In this document: one piece after another, positions 22,142 through 34,297 of the stretch
Layout: every line of letters begins with the position of its first letter
Numbering within the stretch: position 1 is the first letter of the stretch
Assembly (NCBI GenBank): GCA_022393335.1
Contig: JAJEKB010020275.1
Coordinates: 366,745 to 430,744 of the forward strand
Direction: 5' to 3'
DNA length: 64,000 bases
From: Macrotrachela quadricornifera
Lineage: Eukaryota > Rotifera > Eurotatoria > Philodinida > Philodinidae
The notes under the pieces: model-generated
What the model was told of the DNA's origin: nothing
The model's database searches: none
Seen by the model: only the letters and a program-made list of their open reading frames with translations
Position numbers and translations under genes: made by a program

Positions 22142-25100
22142 GTAGTTAATCATTCTATTGTCATTTCGATCTAATCTAACTTGAATAATATTTAATAATT
22201 CTAAATATTCCTCTCTCTCTCTCTATCTGATTCATTCATCACTTGAATCAATTGATCATCGTGACGAGTAATAAAGAATATACTATATACTAACGACCTT
22301 TTTTTACTCCTATTGTATACACTACTAAGTCGTACATCATATACAAGTATGCATTTTCTTTGCATAGAAAAAAGAGAAGAGAGAGAGAGAGAAGCGGAAA
22401 AAGAAAAGTGCAGTGTTCTCTGTTTGGTACCAGATATATTTTCTTATGTATGTATAATGCGATGTGCCCGCACATAAATAAATACTGCACAACCAGCCCG
22501 ATTTTTTTGGTGTTAAGATGAGGCCAAACGAACAAGCGGATGTATTAGACTTGTTCTATCGGCAATATACTATACCGCTTGTGTGCGATATTTTTCTCTC
22601 TCTTTCTGTCTAAAAATGATAGCATAAGCAGTGGATGAGCAGAATTGGGGATAACCCTTCTAGCTAAAGTAACTTGTTTTCTTCTCTCCATCTTTGTCTG
22701 GATTACTTGTGTGTATATATATATTGAGGTTAGATAGATGCTATTGCAGTAAGGAAAAAAGACATTGATATTGTGGTTATAAAGAATAGAGAATTATTTG
22801 GAAAAGATGATAATAATCAATAGTGAATAATACAAAAAACAAATAGATTTTATTTTTTCGTATAAAGTATTTCTTGTAGAAAATAATGTAAAATAATTTT
22901 GAAATATAATCATTCTATTATTCAAAACAATCTTCTTAATTCAATAATACATATTGTTCATTTCAATATAAAAAAAAGAAACTTTTCTATTCATTTTATC
23001 ATTATGATGAAACATCAAACATTTTTCATACAATAAAATAAGTTTTAATGGGTTCCTATCAACTATAATAATGGTATTATCGTAGATGAAGACTAAGGAC
23101 ATGTCATGTATTTCAATAATATTTATATGAATGAATAATGATGTCAAAACAAACCAAAGTTTGTATTATTAAAAAAACATAAGTATCTGTACAAGTGTCG
23201 AGATTTGTAATATTTCAAGAAATGACGTTAGAAGAAGCAAAATCTTTGGCATTGAAAAATATATTTGATAAATCCAAGATGCTTGAATTGAATCTTTCTA
23301 AAAACTGTCAAAAATGACCTGTAATCTTTTCAATTTTTTCATAATTATCAACAAACTGAAATTTTTAGAGTGTAAGCTGTGAGTTTTCGGTACGCATTTT
23401 AAAGTTGCTAATAAGCCACAGCTCTTTCAAATATGTTCTAATTGATATAAATATCTGCAGATAGGTACTACCGTGGATTTTATTGTAATTCGAGCCATTT
23501 ATAGTTCGAAAAGTCAACCCGACTGAACTCAATGACTTTTTTGTTGAATGAGAGGTCTTAGGCTACTTAAAATGAGAAATATTCTATGAAGACCATCTAA
23601 TATTGAAAACGGTGCGTGTGCACAATAGCTTTCCATGGTACTTGGTTATAAATTTTTTTTAAATTGAATTCAAATATCTTAATTTTCCTAAGTTATGGGT
23701 TTTAAAGCAAAGAGTTTGTTTTATCTAATTGCACGAGAATTAAATTTCTAACAGCTTCTGGTAAAATACTATCTTATTATATATTTTCATACCAAACTTA
23801 ATGAGATCTTAAATTAACTGAGATTATGGACACGTTCATATAATGTCAGATAGCGAGATGAAGGTCATAAATATAAAACTATTATGTTATATGAGAGAAT
23901 CGATTGTCTAGTACAAACCGAAAATTTTGGTTCCAAATCAACTCATGTTCGTAATATTTTTAGTAACATTTTTTTGATCAAACATATACAACAATTTAGA
24001 TTTCATACCTATTTCTCACAGAGTCTTGCTAATGATCTTATACGAATAGAGATAAAATTGGGTTTTACTTGTAGAATGACATCTATCGAATCGGTTTTAG
24101 ATCTAGCTGACTTTTTACTATTCAGAAAATATTTACTATGCTTTAAGATTTCTTTTATTCCAGAAGCATGAAAACTAAACCATAAAGGTGAAATTTCTGA
24201 TTTGATACCATTTAACATACATTTTTTTAAATAGAAACATGTAATGGATTATTTTTACAAAATCTTGTTAAATTGAAACCAAAAATTCATAATAATATTA
24301 AAAAAAAGATTTTAAAACAAAATGAAATATTTATCGTTATCTTCATATCAGTTCTATTTTTTCAATTGATAACACAACTTTTCAGTACTGTTGTAATATA
24401 AATTTTAGCATTGTTTAGATATGGCTATTCTCAACGGTAACTAAACTTATAGTTCACAACTATAAGAAAAAAAGAAGTATGTGTCTTATTGTGTTTATAT
24501 ATATATTCTTTTTATAAGTCTACTATCTTATTTATTCAAGTAAGGAAAAGAATAAATAGATATATAGAATAAGAAAGCAAAAGAAAGAAGCACGTGAATT
24601 ATATAGAGGAATGACAAAACCTACATTTCATATGTATGATTGATTGAATCAATATGATGACATTAGGATCATTAGGCATTAAAATTAGATGTAAACCTTG
24701 GAATGAGTTATGTAGTTTATCTGTTAATTTTTTTTTTGATTAGATGATACCCTGTATCAGTAAGTTTTATAAAATGAGTCTAACGTATTGTGAATTTTAA
24801 TGGACACTGTAAAAGTGTTTACTTTTTTTGCATTGATTGTACCGATTAAAATTCTTGAAAAATCAAGTTCGTTTCCTAAAACTTAAAACAATCAAAACTC
24901 GATGAATCATTACCGCAATAGTAGAATTAATATTTTCAGTAACGCCAATTTGATACACTTTTTTTTTGCATAAGTTTATATTCCTGAATTTCTTTTGTAT
25001 CTCAAAAGACTCAACTATTGAAATAAACTACATATATTGTCTATATTAACGATCGCTATCGACAACGTAAAATATAAATATTTTATGAAATTGATTTTAT

Positions 25101-25251
25101 GAATCGATTTTATTCGAACATAAATGGCACAGTAGCAAAATTTGTCATTTACTATTGGTCTTTTTGGAATTTGTTTGTTTATTCTGATTAGTTGCCAGCA
25201 GAATATTATATTTTAATACCTTATCTTATCTTTTTTTTTTTACAAATAGAA

Positions 25252-25869
25252 ATGAAACCATTCATGGATATTATCTTAGCAATGGATGAAAAAAATGCCA
25301 TTGGACATGAAAAAAAAATTCCATGGGCACCATTACCAACTGATTTTTATTGGTATACAACAATTGCAACTACTACAAAAGATCCATTAAAACGTATTGC
25401 AATTATTTCAGGACGTATTACTTTTGAAGATTTAATTATATTGGATTCCAAATTTGTTTCACGATGGCATTTTATTGTTATTACTAAACAATTACCAGAA
25501 ATATTATATAAAACTCATTCAAATATTAATAAAAATGATGTTGATGTTGTAAATTCATTTGATCAAGCTATTCATACAGCAAAATTATTACTTGATACAC
25601 CGAGTGCTATGATTGAATCTGTTGTTGTATTAGGTGGTGCTGCACCATATGAAGAAGCATTAGCATCAAAACTTGTTAAACGAATTTATTTAACAAGAGT
25701 TTTTGCTGAAGTTCCTGAATGTGATACTCGAGTATCAAATTTTGATTTAACTGATTTTCAACGAATAAAACGGCCGAATAATGAAATTCTTGCAGAATTT
25801 GATGATAAAATAATTGAAGAGAATGGATGGAGATATCAGTTTCAAATATATGAACGAAAAGATTTATAA
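25252..25869 (+). CDS. Dihydrofolate reductase-like protein
   Basis: Single-exon, 205-residue protein. DHFR reduces dihydrofolate to tetrahydrofolate with NADPH, feeding thymidylate and purine synthesis. The ATG at 25252 follows a strong acceptor (poly-T, then tacaaatag) by 2 bp, so I prefer it to the longer open frame. Seen motifs are the N-terminal strand and Trp loop (ILAMDEKNAIGHEKKIPW), the acidic substrate residue as Asp in PLPTDFYWY, the GRITFE nucleotide segment (GRxTxE in the family), VVVLGGAAPYEEAL, which is the conserved Gly-Gly cofactor loop, and IYLTRV. Length is slightly above that of typical DHFRs. The sequence is quite diverged from vertebrate enzymes, and the GGAAPYEEAL loop differs from the usual GGSSVY. 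A relative such as the RibD reductase domain is possible but less likely. It is not fused to thymidylate synthase. Confidence 0.85.
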   Translation: MKPFMDIILAMDEKNAIGHEKKIPWAPLPTDFYWYTTIATTTKDPLKRIAIISGRITFEDLIILDSKFVSRWHFIVITKQLPEILYKTHSNINKNDVDVVNSFDQAIHTAKLLLDTPSAMIESVVVLGGAAPYEEALASKLVKRIYLTRVFAEVPECDTRVSNFDLTDFQRIKRPNNEILAEFDDKIIEENGWRYQFQIYERKDL

Positions 25870-26827
25870 AAATTTACTTTGTAATAATAAAGACCTATAT
25901 TTTCTTATACAGTTCACATATGGTAATGAAATTTTTAAATATAATCATTTGAAAATTAAACATATTCATTATAATTCAAAAGATTATGATTTTGATATAG
26001 ATCTAGAGTATATGATGAAATAATTAAAAACACTTGCCTAAAAAAAGGTTTGAATATATTGTCTATTTCAATTTTATTCATTCTATATTGACAGAAAAAA
26101 GATCTCAACTACGTTCTTTTTTTTTTAATTTAATCTGCTTCAATATGTATAGTATAATCATCACCGACAAGATAATATTGTCAATCAATAACATTATATA
26201 TCATAAGTTGAAGGATTTGTCATAATGAATAGAGCAATCGAATAAAGGTTCAAAAAGAGTATATCATGAAAAAGCAACTTCTTTGATTGCGATATTAGAT
26301 GAGTACTATATTATCAAAAAAAGAAAAAGCAAAATTTTGTGCAATCAATTTTCACTCTTGTTGACACTTTATATGTCATATTTACAGTAAAACAATTATC
26401 ACATAGCAAACAAGCTAAGATGTTAATTATGTTTGATTACTGTACATAATTTATCGGTAACTTATTGATCTATAAATATAAATTTATAAAATTTGAATTT
26501 TGTTTTTTAATGTTTAATAAATTCAATATTGATATTTCTCGACATCTACTGACATCATCGAATTCTTATTTGATTGAATCATAAACATATGATCAGACTG
26601 CGAAAAAAAAAGGAAGCAAAATAAGTAACTAACTATTTCTTTCTTTATTCCACCATTCATCGCATGGCAATTGTAATCATTATCAAACAGAGTTTGTTGA
26701 TACGCAACGTTTATTATTCTTATGAAAATAAACTTTTTAGAAAGATTTTTTATATTATAAATAAAACAATTTCTTTGCTTAATTTTACAGATGATAAAAA
26801 GTTGATATTTAAAATAAAAGTTCTATC
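25870..26827. other. Intergenic region before katanin
   Basis: AT-rich with no gene seen. A good splice acceptor (cttaattttacag) ends at 26790, 37 bp before the katanin start. It probably marks the end of a leader intron or a trans-splice site. Confidence 0.55.
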
Positions 26828-29800
26828 ATGAGTATTTTTAACAGCGATGCAAAATTATGTAAGTATTTGTTATAAAACAAAAAGGATTTTATTGTATTAT
26901 ATTCTCATATTTTTTAGCATCATTTACCGTTGGTGAATCAGGTTCGAATGTTACTGCGGTTACATTTGGTCATCATTCTGGAAAATTATTAGCTACAGGC
27001 AGTGAAGATAGTACAATTCATATTTATTTAATTAATCAAATGACTTCATTACTTGTAAGTTTAATAAAGATATGTTATTATATTTAATAAATTTATTTAT
27101 TTAGTCATCAAAATGTCAAACAAATGCTATAACTGCATTAAAATTTTCAAATGAAGAAAATATGTTAGCATCTGGTTGTCGTTCAGGCGCAGTTAAAATT
27201 TGTGATCTTGAAAGTCAAAAAGGTAAAAGATAAAAAAAAAGAGAATGGCAAATAATATTTCGTTTCCTTGTTTTTGTTTTAATCTTAAGTTATTCATCCT
27301 GGTGGTCATAAAACATGTATTCGTTCAATGGAATATTTTCCATCGACTAATCATTTTCTTGCTACCGGTGCTGTTGATGGTTCAGCTAAGGTTTAATAAA
27401 TTTTTTAATTTTTAATTTTTAAACTATTTTATTTTATTAAGCTTTGGGATCTAAGAAGAAAAGGTTTTATATTCAATTATAAAGGACATAATGGTGCAAT
27501 AAATGTACTGAAATTTTCTCCTGATGGTCGATATTTAATTACTGCTTCTGATGATACAGCTATTCGAGTAAGAGTTTTTGATTAAATATAGAAAATACTA
27601 ATTTCGGATAGATACTTTTTGTACTGAATCTAATTACTATCTAAATGAAAAACACAATTGATTAAGAAAATAAAATTAAGTGATGATTGATAATATAGAT
27701 GTGGGATATAACTGCTGGTAAAGCGATAAAAACTTTTGAAGAACATCAAGGACCTGTATTTTCAATTGAATATCATCCAAAAGAACTTTTATTTGCATCT
27801 GCTGGTGCTGATAGGTAAAATCAATTTATAATAATGATAAAAACGAAACAATTTTATTTTTTTCTTTCTAGGCGAATTAAATTTTGGGATCTTGAAAAAA
27901 TGAAATTTATATGTGAAACAAATATAGAAACATCAGCAATAAAGTATTTGAAAATAAAATAATTAAATTAGGAAAAAATAAATAAATAAATTTTAGATGT
28001 TTATTATTTGAACCTATAGATGGACGTTATATTTTATCAGGATCAAATGATACATTATGTGTTCATAGTTGGGAACCAATACAATTAGTTGATACAATAC
28101 AAATGAATTGGAAAAATATTCATGATATGACTATACATAAAAATCAACTTGTAAAAACTTTATTTTTATTTATTAGAAAATTTTCTTTTTAAATATTTTT
28201 ATATTAATTTCTTAGTTTGGAGCATCTCCATCACAAAATCAAGTATTTATTGGTTCAATTAATCTTTCAGTATGTTTGAAATACAGAAAATTTCTTGTGA
28301 AATTTGATTTTTTTTTTCTGTATTAAATTAGAATTTAAAAACAAGACGACGTATATCTCCAGTACGTGATTATTATCCCAGTGAACCTAAAGCACATTCA
28401 ATTGCTAGTAATACTATAAAACGTAATGAATATCAACCAATCAATATTAAAGATAAACATGCTAAGTAATAAAAAAAAACAAAATTTTAGTTTTAAACTT
28501 CAAATTTACAAAAAATAAATTTTTTCTGTTAAATTAGAAATCAACCAGAAATATTGAATATTGATGAATTAAAAATATCAACAACTGATAATATTATGAT
28601 TAATAATCAAGCAGATTATGATCGAATATTTCAAGCTAAAAATCGACAAGAAATTTCAACAATTGATATAATACCTTTACAAACATCATCTCATGACCAA
28701 TTACCAGGTATCACTTCAACAAAACAAAAAACTTCACAATCTATTTCATCTTCATCTCAAGTAATTTTAATAGATAAGAAGAAAAAAAAATAATAATTTT
28801 TCTTTTTTTTTTTTCATAGATTGATGAATTAGAACAAGTAAATAAAAAGAAATATATTTATAAATCTATCTTTTCTTCGTGTTTTAATAGTCTCGAACTA
28901 ATGAAGAAATTTTTGTTAGTTTATCAAAAAGCCATCAAACAATCAATTCAATTCAACAAAAACGTATACGTAATTTGATATTATTAATTAATCTATCGCG
29001 TACAAATTCTCCAAGAGTAATATTTATTTTCAATAAAATTAATTCTTTTTTTTTTTTACATTTTTATTTTAGAAAAATTTTCAAGCAATTATAGCTTCAC
29101 ATGATCTTTCACTCGAATGTTTTTTCTTACGTTTTGTTATTGAAAAATTATCCAAGTAAATAAGATTTAGTCTAATCATAGAAAAGTCAACTGAAATTTC
29201 AAGATCAGAACTAGTGCCGAATAACGTCAGGTTTAAATATCTAATAGATCTTTAGTTAGAGATTGTAGTGTACTTTTGAAAGCTTGTCAAAAAGATTGGA
29301 TATATACAGTACGATCCAATTTCATCGTCTCTTTCTTTCGTTTTATTAAGCAGATGTTAAGTGATAACATTCACAGGTAGAACTGATTATCAAAGTTCGA
29401 CTGCCAGAATTTGAAATATATATAAGAGATATTCGTGTGTCTTTTAACAAACTTGTATCGCTAGAGACTGATCATAGGTTCTATCACTGAGTATTACTAG
29501 GTACTTAGGGCAATCCAAAAGTAGTGAGGGAGCTACCTTATTTCCTCAAGCAGAGGTCTAAAAGCGTTTCTTTTTTACCAATAGATAGAGCGTGCTCCAT
29601 TCTATTTTTCTATGCCATTTGATCACTATTAAACTGTTATCATAATAATAAAATTTCGATAAAATCTGTTTTTATCGCATATACGCTGGTACCATGAATA
29701 TGAATGCTTGTGAGTATTTTTGGAATAACTTTTGATAGAAACAAGATAGAGAACTACGGTTTTCGCCGTTCGAAAGAGGAGATGAAGTAGCATCGAGCTG

Positions 29801-30953
29801 TTTATTATTAATTTTTTTAATCTGCTTTTTGTAAGGTTTTATCTCACCTTTTAAAGAGGAGATCTATTCCATGAGTTGTTTACAGTGAATTTTCAATAAT
29901 CGTGTTTACATTCTAACCGCTAATCGAAGATCTACCGATTATGAAAGAATCACCTGCTTAAATTCAATTATTTATGGATAATACCTATTCTAGACAAACC
30001 TCTATTACAATATTCTATCAAAGTTTTTGCTTTTTCCTTTTTTTCTAAAATAAGCGTTTTTTTGACGGTTAGAAACTTGAATGGAAAAACCGTCAGAAGT
30101 CATGTTAGAAAACTTGATTACATAGGGTTCGATGCGTCTTCATTTCCTCTTTCCAGCGGCGAAAACCGTAGTTCTCTATCTTATTTCTATCAAAAGTTAT
30201 TTCAAAAATACACACGAGCATTCATGTTACCAGCACATATGCGACAGAAACAGGTCTTATCAAAATTTTATTATTATGATAACAGTTTAGTAGTGATCAA
30301 ATAGCATAGAAAAATAGAGCAAAACACGCTCGATCTATTGGTAAAAAAATTAATTTTTTTATACCCCCGCTCGAGGAAAAAAAGTACCTCCCTCACTAGT
30401 TTTGGATTGCCCTAAGTAGTATATATGACCCAAATATAAAATCTAATTATCATTTTTTAAAGAGAAATGTGTTTTTTTTCTTATTTTATTATTTAGAAAT
30501 GATTGGAATCTCGATTTATGTACATTAATTCTACCAGCTATACGTGATCTAATTAAATCTCATTATCATTGGTAAAGAGTTTTATATAGGAATAATAATA
30601 AAAAAAAAATTCTCAAATTTCATTTGAATAGGTATAATCTAATAGCATGTCAAGCATTAGAAAAAGTTCTATCAAATTTTGGAAGAATAATTTATGATAA
30701 TATTGGAGCAAAATCAATCGGTGTAGATATTAGTCAACAAGCACGGTAAATTTTTTAAAAAAATCTTATTTATATTTTTATAAATTAATTATTTAAAATA
30801 AAATTTAGACGTGAGAAATGTCAATCATGTCACTTAATATTACATGAAATTCGTTGTTTAATCGAAGATCAATTAAAAAATCTTGTTGATTCATCATTAA
30901 AACAAATATTTGCTGATAATCTTCGATTATTAAATGTTATAGAATATTCTTGA
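26828..30953 (+). CDS. KATNB1: Katanin p80 (WD40 regulatory subunit)
   Basis: About 16 exons. Exons 1-15 begin 26828-26858, 26918-27054, 27105-27222, 27290-27390, 27442-27567, 27699-27814 and continue in the same style; the last runs to a TGA at 30951-30953. Residues about 10-300 form a WD40 propeller ([62 protein letters not shown]). A low-complexity linker follows, then the C-terminal con80 domain ([65 protein letters not shown]). Katanin p80 binds the p60 AAA ATPase and targets it to microtubules for severing at centrosomes, cilia and spindles. The con80 part binds p60. Introns are about 50-130 bp except one of 1341 bp (29156-30496), which contains a transposon-like insertion. All splice joins keep frame, so the gene looks functional. 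Confidence 0.92.
29504..30416. mobile_element. Non-autonomous Tc1/mariner-type TIR element in intron
   Basis: Both ends read cttagggcaatccaaaa in inverted orientation and are flanked by TA on each side (29502-29503 and 30417-30418), the classic Tc1/mariner target duplication. The terminal inverted repeats are unusually long, about 290-300 bp each (to about 29795 and from about 30130), and diverged by roughly a tenth by eye. About 330 bp of unrelated sequence lies between them, with no transposase. The element sits inside a single katanin p80 intron without disturbing either splice site. Confidence 0.85.
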
Positions 30954-32234
30954 ATATTTATATTTATTTTGTTGTTATCAATCCGTTGTTTTGCTTTCTC
31001 ATCATAGACAGATACAAAACAATATATTTATTCTTTACTGTGATATACAATTGTATTATCCTACCTTTCTGGTTTTTTTTTCTTTGGTGTTAACTATCTT
31101 TCTATGTATATATAGGCTTATTTTTTGGAGAAAATTCAATAACTAATTGTTATTATTTAAAAATAAAATTTGGTGATTTGTTTATTTGTTAGAAATAATT
31201 CATAATATGAATATACAATAAAATATATTAAATGATATTCTCTTGAACAGTGGTACTGGTTTGTTATCTCCACACATCAATGAGTAAGGTAGTATTGAAC
31301 TTATGCAGGGAGATAACAAACTAGTACCATTTCGTCTGTACACATGAGTTCAATCAATAAGAATTATCAAAATATAATCGACAGAGATAGTCAAACAACT
31401 GCAATCTTCTCCTATGATTGTTATAATAATCAATGCGTAGGAAAAAAAAAGACGATACCAATGATACAATCTTCAAACACAATCTTTTTTTTCTTCATGT
31501 TCTTCACAAGTTTGATTTAGACAATTCCCAGAACAAATCAGTATTGCATCAATGATCAATCGACGATACTCTTTTTTTTTTTCTTAAATTAAATTTTCAA
31601 ATATGTATTATATCATCGTATAGATATTTAATCATTTAACACATTTGTCTTCAATAATTATTTCTGATCAACAATTAAGAAAGATCATATTCTATCTTGA
31701 CCAATTTTAATGTCATCAAAATATGTCTCTTGTGTATTTATGAAAACTATCAGTCACTACCATATTCAATTGATGCGTATCGAGATAGTTGATCTGAGAA
31801 TAAATAATCAGCAAATATTGAATAATAATGATAATGTAATTGTTCTTATTCTCGCATTAAATTAAAGACCAACAGTTGTCTTTGTTGTTGAACTTATCAT
31901 CGTTTCATACATACATAATATACATATAGAGTTATGTTATGAAGACAATACAATGAACAGACTAATACAGTTATAAATGAACACAAAAAATTGTTACGCA
32001 CAACAGTACAATAGTTAAAAGAAATTATACTGTCATAAGAACAGCAAATTTTTCATCACCGCTTTGCAGTATATATGTACACTTAAAGTCTGGAACACGG
32101 CATGCTTTTATTTTTATTAATTCAATGTATGTTATATTTCCTTTTTTTTTTCTTTTTCTTCATATAATTAGATGATAATATGGATAAATAATTATTCTCA
32201 AACGAACCATTTTATAATCATCTTTTTTTGATGA
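30954..32234. other. Intergenic region with small inverted repeat
   Basis: No gene is seen. A 21-bp perfect or near-perfect inverted repeat lies at 31251-31329 (tggtactggtttgttatctc at the left, its complement at the right). A splice acceptor (catataattag, ending 32171) precedes the next gene. Confidence 0.55.
31251..31329. repeat. 21-bp-arm inverted repeat
   Basis: Left arm 31251-31271 and right arm 31309-31329 are reverse complements with one mismatch, around a 37-bp spacer. It lies about 300 bp past the katanin stop. It is probably a remnant foldback element and is too far from the stop to be called a terminator-like signal. Confidence 0.7.
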
Positions 32235-34256
32235 ATGGATTGGTGGTATATTTTTCTTAGTATTTTTTTCATCTCAGTAACAGCTGATATAAGTCATATT
32301 CTTACACTTGATGCTCAACAAGATGAACGTATTCGTCTTGAATGTACATTAACATCGAAAACAGATGCTGAAGAAGTAAAAAAAAATTAAATTATTATAT
32401 TATAACAATAAATTTATTTATTTTAATTTATTTTTCTAGGCTATGTGGATGCGTATTCGACCACCACATAATCCTGATATATTAACTTATCGAGATAGTG
32501 TTGTTTATGCACCAGATCGTATAGAACTTGAACAACGTCGTCTTAGTTCAAGTATGAATATAAATGGTACATTTATTGATACATATTTTTTAACATTAAC
32601 TATTTTACGACCAGTTATTGATGATGAAGGAAGATATATTTGTTCTCGTGGTCGAACTGTTTTTGCTGAATATGATCTTTTTATTATTGGTAAATACTTA
32701 GGGTTAATCAAAAATTTGTAAAACGGTAAAATGATCTAATCAGATAAGGTAATCTATTCAAAAATATAGAAAAACCAAGTATACCATGTTGTAGAGCTTT
32801 TCGAGACGTGTCGAATGGTATATAAGTAAATACTGCTTGTAAAAGGCTTTGAGTGAACTTACTGATAAACGAAGAGACACTCTCATCATCACCCTCAAGA
32901 TTGAGTACGTTACCTTATCTGAACTTTTGGTTAACCCTAAGTATATAAAAACGAAAATAATTATGTAATACTTTTTGAATTAAATATAGTTCCACCTCAA
33001 TTTGTTGATGATAATAATTACAATCAACAACGAAGTATAATTGAAGGTTCAACACTTCGTTTATCTTGTTCAGCAATTGGTCGACCAATGCCTTCAATTA
33101 CTTGGTACTATCGAACAAATAATGGTAAACATGTTTTATGTAAGTAAATTATCACATAAATCCATATTAATGAGCAACACAGAACGATATACTAAAAGGC
33201 ACGCGAATGATAGTTTATTGAGGATTAATAATCCTCTTCGTAGTGTAGATCGAGCACCGGTAGTCTTTGACCAACTATCAGGAAACAAAATCTAAAGGAT
33301 CGACTTACTTCTACCAAAAACATCTTCAAATATTGTTTGGCCATTTTGTGACTACGTCGCCATTTCGAATGGTAAAATATTATGACTTTCATTCTTCATA
33401 ATATTTAATTTGCTTCATTTTTTTCGCCATATTATTTTATTCCATGCACTATTTTTAGTAGGTGATGGTGTAGGTTGTCAAGATAGAATTTGTGAACTTC
33501 AACTAGTGAATTATACAAGATACGATCCGACAATAATTGAATGTATTGCAGATAATGAAAAATCTACACGAATATCAAAAATATTTCATATTGATGTATT
33601 TTGTAAATAAAATCTTTTTTATTTTATTTTAAATTATATTTTAAATGTATATATTAATTTATTTAAGATCCACCTAAAATAAGAACAAATATTCGAACAT
33701 TAACAGGTAGAAAAAGTATTAATGTTTTTCTTGAATGTTCATCAATAAGTAATCCATTATCATCAATTATTTGGCTTGATGATAATCAACAAGAAATTAC
33801 TAATAATAATATATATACAATAAAAATTTCTAATCAATCATCAATATTATCATTTTCAGTATATTCATATGAACATTCAAATGTACTCTATTATTGTCGA
33901 TGCAATAATTCAATTGGAATAGTTGAAAAATTAATTAACATTTCAAGTAAAAAAGAATTATTTTCTATCAAATTTTCTATTAAATTTTTAGATTTTATTC
34001 AATTTGATTATAAATCAACAACAATGCGATTATTAACTGTATCTTCATCAAGAAGACAAAAAATTGGTATATAAAACAAAAACAAAATTTTGTTTTATTT
34101 TTAAATATATTTTGTTTATTTTTATTAGTAAAATCAACTTATATTCGTACTCAATCATTAATAACTACAACTACAACAATTTCTTCGAATACGTCAATAT
34201 CTTATTATTCAAATATTCTTTTTATAATTTTATTATTTGTAAATTTTTTAAAATAA
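32235..34256 (+). CDS. Three-Ig-domain GPI-anchored cell-surface protein
   Basis: Seven exons: 32235-32375, 32440-32689, 32990-33139, 33459-33602, 33668-33946, 33992-34066, 34129-34256. A signal peptide is visible (MDWWYIFLSIFFISVTA). Ig domain 1 has C at LECTLTS, W at AMWMRI and DEGRYIC. Domain 2 has LRLSCSAIGRPMPSITWYYR with a late Cys in TIIECIADNE. Domain 3 has VFLECSS, IIWLDD and VLYYCRCNNS. The protein ends in a Thr/Ser-rich stretch and a hydrophobic tail (YYSNILFIILLFVNFLK) with no cytoplasmic part, as in GPI-anchored proteins. Layout resembles invertebrate lachesin/IgLON-type adhesion molecules, which act in neural or epithelial recognition. The ligand is unknown. The fourth exon's acceptor is uncertain by 3 bp. 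The stop lies 41 bp from the stop of the convergent Dscam-like gene. Confidence 0.85.
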
Positions 34257-34297
34257 AATAAATATATATATTACACTGTTGAAAACTGACTATAATT

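Larger units (their letters stand above)
21839..25251. other. Intergenic region
   Basis: About 3.4 kb without a convincing gene. It contains a small inverted repeat (21954-22038), a TA microsatellite (about 22108-22138) and CT-rich or GA-rich tracts near 22200 and 22375. The open frames at 22290-22535, 22941-23147 and 23884-24218 show no domain similarity. Confidence 0.55.
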
